64,000 nt of DNA from Vreelandella subglaciescola. Its GTDB lineage: Bacteria; Pseudomonadota; Gammaproteobacteria; Pseudomonadales; Halomonadaceae. Below the pieces are notes generated by a model. That model was given only the letters and a program-made list of their open reading frames with translations. It ran no database searches and had not been told where the DNA came from. The DNA is taken from positions 1,054,001 to 1,118,000 of the forward strand of contig NZ_LT670847.1 in NCBI RefSeq assembly GCF_900142895.1. Direction: 5' to 3'. The position numbers and the translations under genes were made by a program. The stretch's first letter is position 1. Each line of letters opens with the position of its first letter. Of the stretch, positions 1 through 8,760 are shown piece after piece.

Positions 1-258
1 CATGCAGAACTGACCGACCCTCCGCGAACCAGCCCTGACGATTTTGACGTCAGGGAATTGGAAAAACGCACGCGCCTGATGCGCATCATTACCCGGCTAA
101 TTGCCATCTCCGATCTCGGCAGCCGTGAAATCGCCCGTCGCGCGGGACTTCCCGTGCAAAAGATAAGCGATCTACTGGCCGGCAGGCTTGAACACCTGCA
201 CGCCGATGAGCTTAACGTGCTGCGCCGCACGCTGGAGCCGGAGGCGCCATTGTACTGA
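1..258 (+). CDS. XRE/HigA-like helix-turn-helix protein, 5' end outside window
   Basis: The reading frame is open from base 1 to the TGA stop at 256-258, so the N-terminus is probably outside the window; a TTG at 58 is only a possible internal start. The visible part contains a helix-turn-helix: a helix around SREIARRAG, a turn, then a recognition helix around VQKISDLLAGR. This matches small XRE-type DNA-binding proteins, often HigA-like antitoxins encoded after a toxin. The partner gene would lie upstream and cannot be seen. A terminator follows at 311-339. DNA binding is likely; an antitoxin role is inference. Confidence 0.6.
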   Translation, partial: HAELTDPPRTSPDDFDVRELEKRTRLMRIITRLIAISDLGSREIARRAGLPVQKISDLLAGRLEHLHADELNVLRRTLEPEAPLY

Positions 259-310
259 GTCGACACAGACGACCCGAGAAAGACGGTCAACATTGACTGA
301 CCTCACAACG

Positions 311-339
311 AAAACCAGCCCTCGCGGCTGGTTTTTTTG
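311..339 (+). terminator. Rho-independent terminator after HTH gene
   Basis: An 8-base stem (AACCAGCC at 313-320 pairing with GGCTGGTT at 326-333) with a 5-base loop runs into seven T residues. It separates the HTH gene from the ttr operon. Confidence 0.85.
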
Positions 340-459
340 TGCCTGCTCCTCCCGGTCAGCGGGCCAACATCGTTATTTAAAGAACAACCGGTTTTATCTT
401 TATAAACAAAAGCTTACTCCAGAAGATTAAGGCAGCATTAAAAATACCGAGATAAACCC

Positions 460-501
460 TTGATGGGTATCAACTTTTAACGTTGATCAGCGGCGTATCC
501 T
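460..501 (+). promoter_or_regulatory. FNR/ANR box and -10 element upstream of ttrBCA
   Basis: TTGATGGGTATCAA at 460-473 is a perfect match to the FNR/ANR consensus TTGAT-N4-ATCAA. A -10-like hexamer TATCCT lies at 496-501. With the box centred near 466.5 and a start site near 508, the spacing is about -41.5, the classical class II activation geometry. The following gene starts at 561 behind a strong ribosome binding site. The box is seen directly; oxygen-responsive activation is inferred from the well-known FNR family. Confidence 0.8.
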
Positions 502-560
502 TGGCCTGTCCCGACGATTCATTGATGCAGCCAACAGAGCTGCCCTACCAAGGAGGCGCC

Positions 561-1337
561 ATGGACCCCATACGCCGTTCACTTCTCGGCCAGCTGGCGC
601 GCCTGAGCGCCGGCGCGGCGATGGTTCCCTTGTCCAGCGTGGCCAGCGCCGGCATCAACGACCAGCCCCCACGCCGCGAAGGCGATCCCAGCAAGCGCTA
701 CGGCATGCTGATCGACCTGCGCCAGTGCATCGGCTGCCAGGCCTGCACCGTTTCCTGTCATATCGAAAACGACGCCCCGCTGGGCAACTTTCGCACCATT
801 GTCTCGCAGCTTGAAGTCGAGCAGGAAGGCACCGGCGAGGTCGCCACTTTCATGCTGCCGAGGCTTTGCAACCACTGCGACAACCCGCCCTGCGTGCCGG
901 TATGCCCCGTTCAGGCCACCTATCAGCGTCAGGATGGCATCGTGGTGGTTGACAGCGACCGCTGCGTGGGCTGTGCCTACTGCGTTAACGCCTGCCCCTA
1001 CGACGCGCGCTTTATCAACGAAAAGACCCAGACCGCGGACAAATGCACCTTCTGCGCCCACCGTCTGGAAGCCGGGCTGCTGCCGGCGTGCGTGGAGTCC
1101 TGCGTGGGCGGCGCACGCATCATCGGTGACATGCGCGACCCCGAAAGCGAAATCAGCCGCCTGATGGACAAGCACCGCGACGAGCTGATGGTGCTGCAGC
1201 CCGAAAAAGGCACTCTGCCCCAAGTGTTTTATCTGGGGATGGACGAGCGCTTTACCCAGCGCCCCGACGCCGAACCCGGCATCTGGAACGTCATCAACGA
1301 AGCGGGCAAGGAGTTGGGCTATGAGTTTGGTCACTGA
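561..1337 (+). CDS. ttrB: Tetrathionate reductase-type iron-sulfur subunit B
   Basis: A ferredoxin-like electron-transfer subunit of about 258 residues that would pass electrons from the membrane subunit to the molybdenum subunit. It has four cysteine groups typical of DmsB/PsrB/TtrB proteins: CIGCQACTVSC, CNHCDNPPCVPVC, CVGCAYCVNAC and CTFC with CVESC, enough for four [4Fe-4S] clusters. The N-terminus has an RRSLLG twin-arginine-like motif and a hydrophobic stretch, fitting Tat export. The ATG at 561 is preferred over an upstream TTG at 483 because AAGGAGG lies just before it and the predicted transcription start falls near 508. It overlaps ttrC by 17 bases. Other DMSO-reductase-family B subunits are similar; the B-C-A gene order favours Ttr. 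Confidence 0.75.
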   Translation: MDPIRRSLLGQLARLSAGAAMVPLSSVASAGINDQPPRREGDPSKRYGMLIDLRQCIGCQACTVSCHIENDAPLGNFRTIVSQLEVEQEGTGEVATFMLPRLCNHCDNPPCVPVCPVQATYQRQDGIVVVDSDRCVGCAYCVNACPYDARFINEKTQTADKCTFCAHRLEAGLLPACVESCVGGARIIGDMRDPESEISRLMDKHRDELMVLQPEKGTLPQVFYLGMDERFTQRPDAEPGIWNVINEAGKELGYEFGH

Positions 1338-2493
1338 GGTTGTCGTGCCGCGCTACGGCATTGCCTGGTACCCCTGGGCGGTGCAGTACTTCTTTTTGAT
1401 CGCGCTGTCTTACACCAGCCTATGGATTGCAGCCCCGGGCATTATTCTGGGCAAGAAACACTGGCTGGCCACCTCACGGCTGGCGCTTTTGGCCTGCGTG
1501 TCGACCACGCTGGTAGCACCCGTGGCACTGCTCGCCGACCTGCACCAGCCGCTGCGTTTCTGGCATTTCTACGCCCATCCGACGCCCTGGTCGTGGATGT
1601 CGCTCGGCAGCTTTCTGCTGCCGCTACATCTGGCGAGCACCGTGCTGCTGGCCTGGCTGGCCTGGCGCCCGGCGCTTAAAGCGCGCAGCCAGGAAAACGA
1701 CGGCTGGTTTTCACTCATTGCCGGCTGGATCGCCTGGGGCGACTGGCAGGTCTCGCGAAAGATCATGGTGCTGGTCGGGCTCGCCGCGCTTGCTACCTCC
1801 GTCGGCATGATGATTTATACCGGCGCCGAAGTCGCTATCGTCAAAGGCCGCCCGCTGTGGCACACCATCTGGCTGCCGCCAATGTTCGTGGCCACCGGCA
1901 TCGTTGGCGCCTGCGGACTGATTTTGCTGCTCAACCGGATTTCCGGCATGCGCCAAGCCGACACCAACCGGCAGATGCTCGCCATCATGGTCGGCGCCTG
2001 CGTGGTCGCGGGCTTTATCGCGCTGACCTGGTTTCTCGACGGTGCCAACGCCGTCTCCGGCTCGGTCGCAGCCGCGCTGGATTCCATTGACCAAAGTGCC
2101 GCCTGGCGTAGCACCGCCATCGAAGGCGGCATTGCCGGCGTTCTGCTGGCCGCGCTCGCTTTTGTCGTGCGCCGCACCCCCGCTCGGCGCAAAGCCTTTG
2201 GCTGGGTGCTGGGCCTGCTGGCGCTGCACGTGGCGTGGATGTTCCGCTGGGTAGTGCTGATGAACGTGCAAACCGTTGCCCGCAACAGCGCCGGCTTTCA
2301 CGACTATCACGTCGCTTTCGGCTCCTACGGGCTGACCGGCATCATCGGCATTTTCGGCCTGTGGCTTACCGCCCTGCTGCTGATCGAACTGTTCGTGCCC
2401 TGGCGCGAGGCCTCGCTCGATCCGCAGCGCGACGCCCCTGCCTCTAACATTTCCGTTTCCGCCGCTTCACAAGGAGCTCCCCGCCATGGATAA
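1321..2493 (+). CDS. ttrC: NrfD/PsrC-type membrane subunit, tetrathionate reductase C
   Basis: A 390-residue polytopic membrane protein with about nine hydrophobic segments, of the NrfD/PsrC family that oxidises quinol and feeds electrons to a periplasmic iron-sulfur partner. The start ATG lies inside the end of ttrB, and the gene overlaps ttrA by 8 bases, so the three genes are almost certainly translated together. Gene order B-C-A is that of the Salmonella ttr operon. No ttrS/ttrR two-component genes are visible; the FNR box upstream may be the main control. Family assignment is firm, the tetrathionate substrate is inferred. Confidence 0.75.
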   Translation: MSLVTEVVVPRYGIAWYPWAVQYFFLIALSYTSLWIAAPGIILGKKHWLATSRLALLACVSTTLVAPVALLADLHQPLRFWHFYAHPTPWSWMSLGSFLLPLHLASTVLLAWLAWRPALKARSQENDGWFSLIAGWIAWGDWQVSRKIMVLVGLAALATSVGMMIYTGAEVAIVKGRPLWHTIWLPPMFVATGIVGACGLILLLNRISGMRQADTNRQMLAIMVGACVVAGFIALTWFLDGANAVSGSVAAALDSIDQSAAWRSTAIEGGIAGVLLAALAFVVRRTPARRKAFGWVLGLLALHVAWMFRWVVLMNVQTVARNSAGFHDYHVAFGSYGLTGIIGIFGLWLTALLLIELFVPWREASLDPQRDAPASNISVSAASQGAPRHG

Positions 2494-5400
2494 CTCACGT
2501 CGTCGCCTGCTCAAGGGCGCTGCCGCGACCGGCGGTGCCGCCGCCTTTGCCGTCGGCTACTCGGGCCCGCTGGTCAAAATGGCCAAGGGCGTTAGCGGAA
2601 GCGCAGGGGAAAAACCCAACCACCCCATCCACGGCAATTCGCTGGCGCCGGAATATAGCGTCGACCTCGAGTCCGGCGAGCTGACCCTGAACCCCGACCA
2701 GCGCACGGCCTTTACCGTGTGCTACGGCTGCACCACCAAGTGCGGCGTGCGGGTACGTGTGGATAACAATAGCGACGAGGTGTTGCGCACCATCGGCAAC
2801 CCTTACCATCCGCTATCCAGCGAGCCGCACCTGCCCATGCGCACACCGGTGATCGAGGCGCTGAAAAACGTCAGCGCCTATCAAGACCAGGGGCTTGCCG
2901 GCCGGTCTACCGCCTGCGCCCGGGGCAACGCCATGATCGGCCAGATCACCAGCCCCCACCGCGTCAAGCACTGCCTAAAGCGCGTGGGCGAGCGCGGCGA
3001 GCGGCGCTGGGAGCGCATCTCCTTCGAGACGCTGATCGAAGAAATCTGCGAAGGCGGCGACCTGTTCGGCGAAGGTCAGGTCGACGGCCTGCGCGCGATT
3101 CATAACCACGACGAACCCGTCGATGCCGCCAACCCCGAGTACGGCCCCAAAGCCAACCAGCTGCTGCTGATGGAAGCGACCGACTACGGCCGTTCGGCGC
3201 TTCTCAAACGCTTTGGCTTTAATGCCTTCGGCACGCGCAACTACGGCCACCACGGCTCCTACTGCGGGCTCGCGTTCCGCATGGGCTCGGGCGCACTGAT
3301 GGACGACATGGCCAAATTTGCCCACGTCAAACCCGACTACACCCGCGCCAAGTTTGCGCTGTTCATCGGCACCGCACCGAGCCAGGCGGGCAACCCGTTC
3401 AAACGTCAGGGCCGGCTGTTGGCCGAGGCGCGTTCCAAAGGCACGCTGGACTACGTCGTTATCGACCCCGGGCTTAACGCCAGCGCCTCCCACTCCGCCG
3501 GCGATCGCAGCCGCTGGGTGCCAATCCGCCCGTCAAGCGACACCGCCTTCGCCATGGCGATGATCCAGTGGCTAATCGCACACGAAGCCTACGCCGCCGA
3601 CTACCTCGCCATGCCCAGCCCCGAAGCGGTGGATGCCGCGGGCGAAAACGGCCACACCAACGCCACCCATCTGGTGATCGAAAGCAAAGACCATCCGCGC
3701 TTCGGCCACTTTTTGCGCCGCTCGGATATGGGCGAACTTGAAGGCAGCATTGCAGCCGGCAGCGACGCCGACGACGTCATGGTAGTGGACAGCAACGGCG
3801 CACTGAAGCCCAGCCGCGATGTGCGCAAGGCCGAACTTTTCGTCGAGCGCGAGGTAGTGATACCGGGCAGCGGCGAGACGCCTGACAGCACCGTTCGGGT
3901 CAAAAGCAGCCTGACCAAGCTGCGCGAGACCGCCAACGAGCACAGCCTTGAAGACTACGCCGAGCACTGCGGCATCGACCCCCGCATGATCAAGCACATC
4001 GCCGAGCGCTTTGCCGCCTACGGCCGCGACGCCGTGGTCGACACCCACGGCGGCATGATGTCGGCCACCGGTTTTTACGGCGCCTATGGGCTGATGATGC
4101 TCAACCTGCTGGCGGGCAGCTTCAACCGCCAGGGCGGCGCGGCGCTGGGCGGCGGCAAGTTCAACGGCACCGGCAAAGGGCCGCGCTACGATCTGGCCGA
4201 CTTCCCTGGCAAACGCGGCCCCAAGGGCGTGTTCGTTTCGCGCACGCGCTTTGCCTACGAAGACACCGCCGAGTATCAGCGCAAGGTCGACGCCGGCAAA
4301 AACCCCTACCCGGCCAAAGCGCCTTGGCGGCCGCTCGCCCCGCCGATTTTGACCGAGCAGCTGGCCTCGGCGCTCGACGGCTACCCCTATCCGATCAAGG
4401 CGGTTATCGGCTGCATGGCCAACCCGCTGTACGGTCAGGCCGGGCTGTATAAAACCATCATCGACAAGCTCAAGGACCCGAAACACCTCGGGCTTTACGT
4501 TGCCATCGACGGTTTTATCAACGAAACCAACCGCTTTGCCGACTACATCGTGCCCGATTCGGTGATGTACGAGGTCTGGGGCTTTACCGGCGCGTGGAGC
4601 GGTACGCTGACCAAGATGACCACCGCCTGCTGGCCGATTATCGAGCCGCGTCAGGACAAGACCGCCGACGGCGAACCCATCAGCATGGAGAGCTTCTTCA
4701 TTGCCACCGCCAAGCGGCTGGGGCTGCCGGGCTTTGGCGACGACGCCATTCCCGGCGCCGACGGCAAGCTGTATCCGCTCCACCGCGCCGAGGATTTCTT
4801 CCTGCGCGCGGCGGCTAACATCGCGCACATGGACGAGCCGCTGCCCGAGATCAACACAAGCGACGCCCTGCACAGCGGCATCGAACCGCTGCTGCCGCAT
4901 CTGACCCGCACCCTGCCGGCAAACGAACGTGGTCGGGTGGCCTACCTGTACGCCCGCGGCGGGCGCTTTGAAGACCACAGCGCCGCCCTCGGCGAAGGCA
5001 AAAAACTGGGGCACGCCTGGTCGCGGGCGCTGTGCGTGTACAACCCCCAGGTGGGCACCACGATCAACAGCCAGACCGGCGAGCGCCTCTCGGGTACGCC
5101 GTGCTTCCAGGCGCCGCGCTTTGCCGACGGCACGCCGATGCGCGACATCTATACCGAGGAAGAATGGCCGCTGCTGGCATTCTCGTACAAGTCCAACGTG
5201 ATGAACTCCTACGCCATCGGCCTGGAGCGGCTGCGCATGATCAAGCCGTATAACCCGGTACTCATGCACACCGAGGACGCCGCACGGGTGGGGGTGAAAC
5301 ACGGCGATACCGTGCGCATCGAAAGCCCCGGCGGCGAAGTGTTGGCGCTGGCGCTGGTCAGCAACGGCGTGATGAAAGGGGCGCTGGGTATCGAGCACAG

Positions 5401-5608
5401 CTTCGGCCATACCGAGTTGGGTGCCAGCGAGCACCTGATCGACGGCCAGCCGTTTGCCGGCAACGACTGGGTCGGTGCCGGGGTCAACATCAACGATCTG
5501 GGCTTTGCCGACCCGACCCGTAAGGTCGCCGGCACCTGGCTTGAAGGAGTCAGCGGCGCATCCGTGCGCCAGGGGCTGCCCATCCGTGTCAGCTTTGTTG
5601 AAGGATAA
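2486..5608 (+). CDS. ttrA: Molybdopterin oxidoreductase, tetrathionate reductase A type
   Basis: The catalytic subunit, 1040 residues, of the DMSO reductase superfamily. The N-terminus is a clear Tat signal (SRRRLLKGAA followed by a hydrophobic stretch), so the enzyme acts in the periplasm. Near residue 78 the cysteines CYGCTTKC, with a further Cys in STACARG, form the proximal [4Fe-4S] site. Near residue 260 HHGSYCG offers the likely molybdenum-ligand cysteine. The C-terminal part has the usual molydopterin dinucleotide-binding fold region. The length is close to TtrA (about 1020) and longer than PhsA/PsrA (about 760). Arsenate or other sulfur-compound reductases are alternatives. It converges on ilvD with only 15 bases between the stops. 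Confidence 0.72.
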   Translation: MDNSRRRLLKGAAATGGAAAFAVGYSGPLVKMAKGVSGSAGEKPNHPIHGNSLAPEYSVDLESGELTLNPDQRTAFTVCYGCTTKCGVRVRVDNNSDEVLRTIGNPYHPLSSEPHLPMRTPVIEALKNVSAYQDQGLAGRSTACARGNAMIGQITSPHRVKHCLKRVGERGERRWERISFETLIEEICEGGDLFGEGQVDGLRAIHNHDEPVDAANPEYGPKANQLLLMEATDYGRSALLKRFGFNAFGTRNYGHHGSYCGLAFRMGSGALMDDMAKFAHVKPDYTRAKFALFIGTAPSQAGNPFKRQGRLLAEARSKGTLDYVVIDPGLNASASHSAGDRSRWVPIRPSSDTAFAMAMIQWLIAHEAYAADYLAMPSPEAVDAAGENGHTNATHLVIESKDHPRFGHFLRRSDMGELEGSIAAGSDADDVMVVDSNGALKPSRDVRKAELFVEREVVIPGSGETPDSTVRVKSSLTKLRETANEHSLEDYAEHCGIDPRMIKHIAERFAAYGRDAVVDTHGGMMSATGFYGAYGLMMLNLLAGSFNRQGGAALGGGKFNGTGKGPRYDLADFPGKRGPKGVFVSRTRFAYEDTAEYQRKVDAGKNPYPAKAPWRPLAPPILTEQLASALDGYPYPIKAVIGCMANPLYGQAGLYKTIIDKLKDPKHLGLYVAIDGFINETNRFADYIVPDSVMYEVWGFTGAWSGTLTKMTTACWPIIEPRQDKTADGEPISMESFFIATAKRLGLPGFGDDAIPGADGKLYPLHRAEDFFLRAAANIAHMDEPLPEINTSDALHSGIEPLLPHLTRTLPANERGRVAYLYARGGRFEDHSAALGEGKKLGHAWSRALCVYNPQVGTTINSQTGERLSGTPCFQAPRFADGTPMRDIYTEEEWPLLAFSYKSNVMNSYAIGLERLRMIKPYNPVLMHTEDAARVGVKHGDTVRIESPGGEVLALALVSNGVMKGALGIEHSFGHTELGASEHLIDGQPFAGNDWVGAGVNINDLGFADPTRKVAGTWLEGVSGASVRQGLPIRVSFVEG

Positions 5609-5623
5609 CTGAAGAAATAGCGG

Positions 5624-7303
5624 TTACTCGTCGGTGACCGCACCGGTGCTGGCCGAGCTGACCAGCTTGGCATACTTGGCCAGCACGCCCTTGGTGTAAC
5701 GCGGCGCGGGCTGCTGCCACGCGGCGTGGCGGCGCTCAATATCTTCGCCGCCGATTGCCACATCGATGGTGTTGGCTTCGGCGTCGATGGTGATCACGTC
5801 GCCGTCTTCCACCAGCGCCAGCGGGCCGCCGTCAAAGGCTTCAGGCGCGACGTGGCCCACCACAAAGCCGTGGCTGCCGCCGGAGAAGCGCCCGTCGGTA
5901 ATCAGCGCCACGTCGTTGCCCAGCCCGCGCCCCATAATGGCCGAGGTCGGCGTGAGCATTTCGCGCATGCCCGGCCCACCTTTGGGGCCTTCGTAGCGAA
6001 TCACCACCACGTCACCGGCGACCACGGTGCCGTCGTTGATTCCCGCCTGAGCCTCCTCTTCAGAGTTGAACACCCGCGCCGTACCGCGAAAGTGCGTGCC
6101 TTCCTTGCCGGTAATCTTGGCCACCGCGCCCTCGGGGGCGAGGTTGCCGTGGAGAATGCGCAGGTGGCTTTCCGCCTTCACCGGCTTGTCCAGCGGCGCG
6201 ATGATTTCCTGGGCGTCGGGGTAGCCCGCAACGTCGGCGAGGTTCTCGGCCAGGGTATTGCCGGTCACGGTCAGGCAGTCGCCGTGGAGCAGGCCCGCCT
6301 CGAGCAGCAGCTTCATCAGCGGCTGAATCCCGCCGATGGCGACAAGCTCGCTCATCATGTAGTGGCCGCTGGGGCGCAGGTCGGCCACCACCGGCACGCG
6401 CTTGCCGATCTCGGTGAAGTCGGATAGCGCAAGCTCAACGCCCGTGGTGCGCGCCATGCCGATCAAATGCAGCACCGCGTTGGTCGAGCCACCCAGCGCG
6501 ATCACCACGGTAATCGCGTTTTCAAACGCCTGACGCGTCATGATGTCCGACGGCTTGATGTCGCGCTTCAAGAGTTCGAGCACCGCTTCGCCGGCGGCTT
6601 CGCAGTCGTCGCGCTTGTCATTCGACACGGCGTTTTGCGCCGAGCTGCCCGGCAGGCTCATGCCCAACGCTTCAATCGCCGAGGCCATGGTGTTGGCGGT
6701 ATACATGCCGCCGCAGGAACCGGGGCCGGGAATTGCGGTTTCTTCGATGTTCTTGAGCTCGATGCGGTCGATATCGCCGCGCGAATGCGCGCCCATGGCC
6801 TCGAAGACCGAGACAATATCGGTATGCCCCTTGCCCGGCAGAATGGTGCCGCCGTAAACAAACACGCTGGGGCGATTAAGCCGCGATAGCCCCATCATGC
6901 AGCCGGGCATATTCTTGTCGCAGCCGCCGATGGCGACCAGGCCGTCAAAGCCTTCGCAGCCGGCAACCGTTTCGATGGAGTCGGCGATCACTTCGCGCGA
7001 GACCAGCGAATATTTCATGCCTTCAGTGCCGTTGGCGATGCCGTCGGAAATGGTGATGGTATTGAAAATAACGCCTTTACCGCCGGCGCGGTCGGCGCCG
7101 TCGCGGGCGTGTTCAGCCAGCTCGTTGATATGACTGTTGCACGGCGTGACCATGCTCCAGGTCGAGGCCACGCCCACCTGGGGCTTGGTGAAATCTTCAT
7201 CGGTAAAGCCCACCGCGCGCAGCATGGCACGGCCGGCGGATTTTCCCACGCCGTCAACGACGTTGGAAGAATAACGACGCGAAGCGTCTTGTGTATCGGT
7301 CAT
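5624..7303 (-). CDS. ilvD: Dihydroxy-acid dehydratase
   Basis: Catalyses dehydration of 2,3-dihydroxy-isovalerate and 2,3-dihydroxy-3-methylvalerate in valine, leucine and isoleucine synthesis; cytoplasmic, iron-sulfur and Mg dependent. The protein shows the IlvD/Edd hallmarks: [13 protein letters not shown], the cluster-binding cysteine in [23 protein letters not shown], and the C-terminal GRFSGGSHG motif. I chose the ATG at 7303 (protein beginning [10 protein letters not shown]) because GAGAG precedes it at good spacing; an upstream GTG at 7333 lacks a good ribosome binding site. From 7303 it has about 559 residues, normal for the family. Transcribed alone, divergently from the DUF5362 gene. 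Confidence 0.95.
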   Translation of the reverse strand: MTDTQDASRRYSSNVVDGVGKSAGRAMLRAVGFTDEDFTKPQVGVASTWSMVTPCNSHINELAEHARDGADRAGGKGVIFNTITISDGIANGTEGMKYSLVSREVIADSIETVAGCEGFDGLVAIGGCDKNMPGCMMGLSRLNRPSVFVYGGTILPGKGHTDIVSVFEAMGAHSRGDIDRIELKNIEETAIPGPGSCGGMYTANTMASAIEALGMSLPGSSAQNAVSNDKRDDCEAAGEAVLELLKRDIKPSDIMTRQAFENAITVVIALGGSTNAVLHLIGMARTTGVELALSDFTEIGKRVPVVADLRPSGHYMMSELVAIGGIQPLMKLLLEAGLLHGDCLTVTGNTLAENLADVAGYPDAQEIIAPLDKPVKAESHLRILHGNLAPEGAVAKITGKEGTHFRGTARVFNSEEEAQAGINDGTVVAGDVVVIRYEGPKGGPGMREMLTPTSAIMGRGLGNDVALITDGRFSGGSHGFVVGHVAPEAFDGGPLALVEDGDVITIDAEANTIDVAIGGEDIERRHAAWQQPAPRYTKGVLAKYAKLVSSASTGAVTDE

Positions 7304-7421
7304 GTTATTGCTCTCATTCTGGGGTGCAGTCACTCTTGAAGCCGGTCTGGTCTCAGCAATGGCCAGGCGATGTTACTTAACGTAAAGTATACCGCTGATG
7401 AAACCCAACAAGGAGGTTAAT

Positions 7422-7784
7422 GTGAACACGCCCAACCAGCAAGAATTGGTACGTCCGCTCATCGAACCGCTGTATCGCGGCAAATTCTGGATGCAGCTGA
7501 TCGGCGTCATGCTGATCCTCTCGGGCATCCTCACGGCGCTTTCTATTGTCGGCATCATCATTGCGTGGATTCCCATCTGGGCAGGCTGGACTCTCATGCA
7601 GGCGGCCAAAGCCACGGAGCGAGCCTTCAATCAGGGCGATGAGCTGGAAATGAAGTTTGCGCTGGGCAAGCTAAAGACCTATTTCACCATCTTTGGCGTG
7701 CTTGTGCTTATCTATATCCTGATGATGATTATCGGCCTTGTGATGGGCGCCAGCGGCATGATGGGTATGATGGGCAACTATTAA
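7422..7784 (+). CDS. DUF5362-type small membrane protein
   Basis: A protein of about 120 residues with an N-terminal hydrophobic hairpin, a short amphipathic loop (KATERAFNQGDELEMKFA) and a last strongly hydrophobic segment ending in a Gly/Met-rich tail. This is the pattern of the DUF5362 family of inner-membrane proteins of unknown function. The GTG at 7422 is favoured because AAGGAGG sits at 7410-7416; an ATG at 7398 in the same frame overlaps that Shine-Dalgarno sequence. Divergent from ilvD. Confidence 0.65.
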   Translation: MNTPNQQELVRPLIEPLYRGKFWMQLIGVMLILSGILTALSIVGIIIAWIPIWAGWTLMQAAKATERAFNQGDELEMKFALGKLKTYFTIFGVLVLIYILMMIIGLVMGASGMMGMMGNY

Positions 7785-7916
7785 CAGAGCTGATAAGAGA
7801 GCTGAATTAAGCTGCCGTCATTCCGCGTTAACTTTCTTGCTTGAATTCAGGTTGTCAGGGTGTTCTCTGAGCGTACAGCCGGACGTTAAGCTTATACAAA
7901 AGGCGAGAAAACCGAG

Positions 7917-8549
7917 ATGAAAAAAATACTGACCGTTCGTAACATCCTGATCGCAATCCCCGCCGTCATCCTCATAGCAGCACTCCACTATTCACTTCCA
8001 CAGGTTGATGTGGTGCGGGCCGTTGGTGTTGAGGTAAAGCGTGTTGATGTCAGCGAAGGTAATGCAGACAAAACTCGTACACGTGACGTCTATCAGTTGC
8101 AGATGGAGACACTGGATGGAAGCCCCAGGGTCTATCGTAATGAGGATAATATTCTTTACGGTAAATTTGCTTCTGCTGATTTACAAACGCAAGTTCGATC
8201 GCTTGCGGCTGATAAACAATTGGTTGCCCTACGTCACTACGGCTGGCGTTTGCGGCTGTTTTCAACCTTTCCGAACGCCGTCAAGGTCTGGCCAGTCGAA
8301 GAGGGATATCGGCATATCCCGTTTTTCAACATTGTTTTCCTGACCTTTGTTGGGTTTCTCATCTTCATGCTGATTCGGCGCATCCGCCGCGTGTTTAAGA
8401 GACGGGACGAAAAACGTCGCTCCCTGGAAGCGGAACGTGAAGCCGAAGCATTGCGTGAAGAGCAAGCATCGGCAAAATCTCACCGAGACTCAGAAAAACA
8501 ATATCAGGATGAAATTGATAAATTTCTGAACACTGACGATGACAACTGA
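7917..8549 (+). CDS. DUF1523-family membrane-anchored protein
   Basis: A 210-residue protein with one N-terminal transmembrane segment, a soluble region with the signature words YQLQMETLDG, VYRNEDN and RHYGWR, a second membrane segment near residue 140 and a long charged, probably helical C-terminal tail (RRIRRVFKRRDEKRR onward). This matches DUF1523, whose function is unknown. It is clearly less GC-rich than the surrounding genes. The TnpB element begins directly after its stop codon, so the element may have landed at or near its 3' end. Confidence 0.7.
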   Translation: MKKILTVRNILIAIPAVILIAALHYSLPQVDVVRAVGVEVKRVDVSEGNADKTRTRDVYQLQMETLDGSPRVYRNEDNILYGKFASADLQTQVRSLAADKQLVALRHYGWRLRLFSTFPNAVKVWPVEEGYRHIPFFNIVFLTFVGFLIFMLIRRIRRVFKRRDEKRRSLEAEREAEALREEQASAKSHRDSEKQYQDEIDKFLNTDDDN

Positions 8550-8760
8550 CACTCCCCGCCCGCCGCGCTAAGCGCTTTGGGCGAGGGTTCTTGGGTTGCC
8601 CCGAGAACCTTCCTGCTTCAACACGCCTTCACTAGACAGTGGCTACGCCGCTGCCCCCGATCCAGTCGCTCCACAGGCTAACCCCGCCAGCCCGGCGGTT
8701 CGGATATTGTTGGCTGCGTTAATGTCGCGGTCGATGGCCTGGCCACAGCCCTCGCAGTGC
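8550..8760 (-). ncRNA. Probable TnpB omega-RNA scaffold and right end
   Basis: In IS605/IS1341 elements the guide RNA overlaps the 3' end of tnpB and runs to the element's right end. Just beyond the tnpB stop on the minus strand there is a strong hairpin (plus-strand arms GGTTCT 8586-8591 and AGAACC 8604-8609 with extra GGG/CCC pairs) and a second fold around GCGCTAAGCGC (8566-8576). These fit a scaffold 3' end. The exact boundary, and hence the guide, cannot be fixed by eye. Confidence 0.4.

Noticed and set aside
579..1334. Long minus-strand open frame opposite ttrB
   Set aside because: It lies wholly over a well-supported gene and its protein is low-complexity Ala/Gly/Val/His, as expected from antisense of GC-rich codons.
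3572..5434. 620-codon minus-strand open frame opposite ttrA
   Set aside because: Antisense shadow of a GC-rich gene; no domain or ribosome site recognised.
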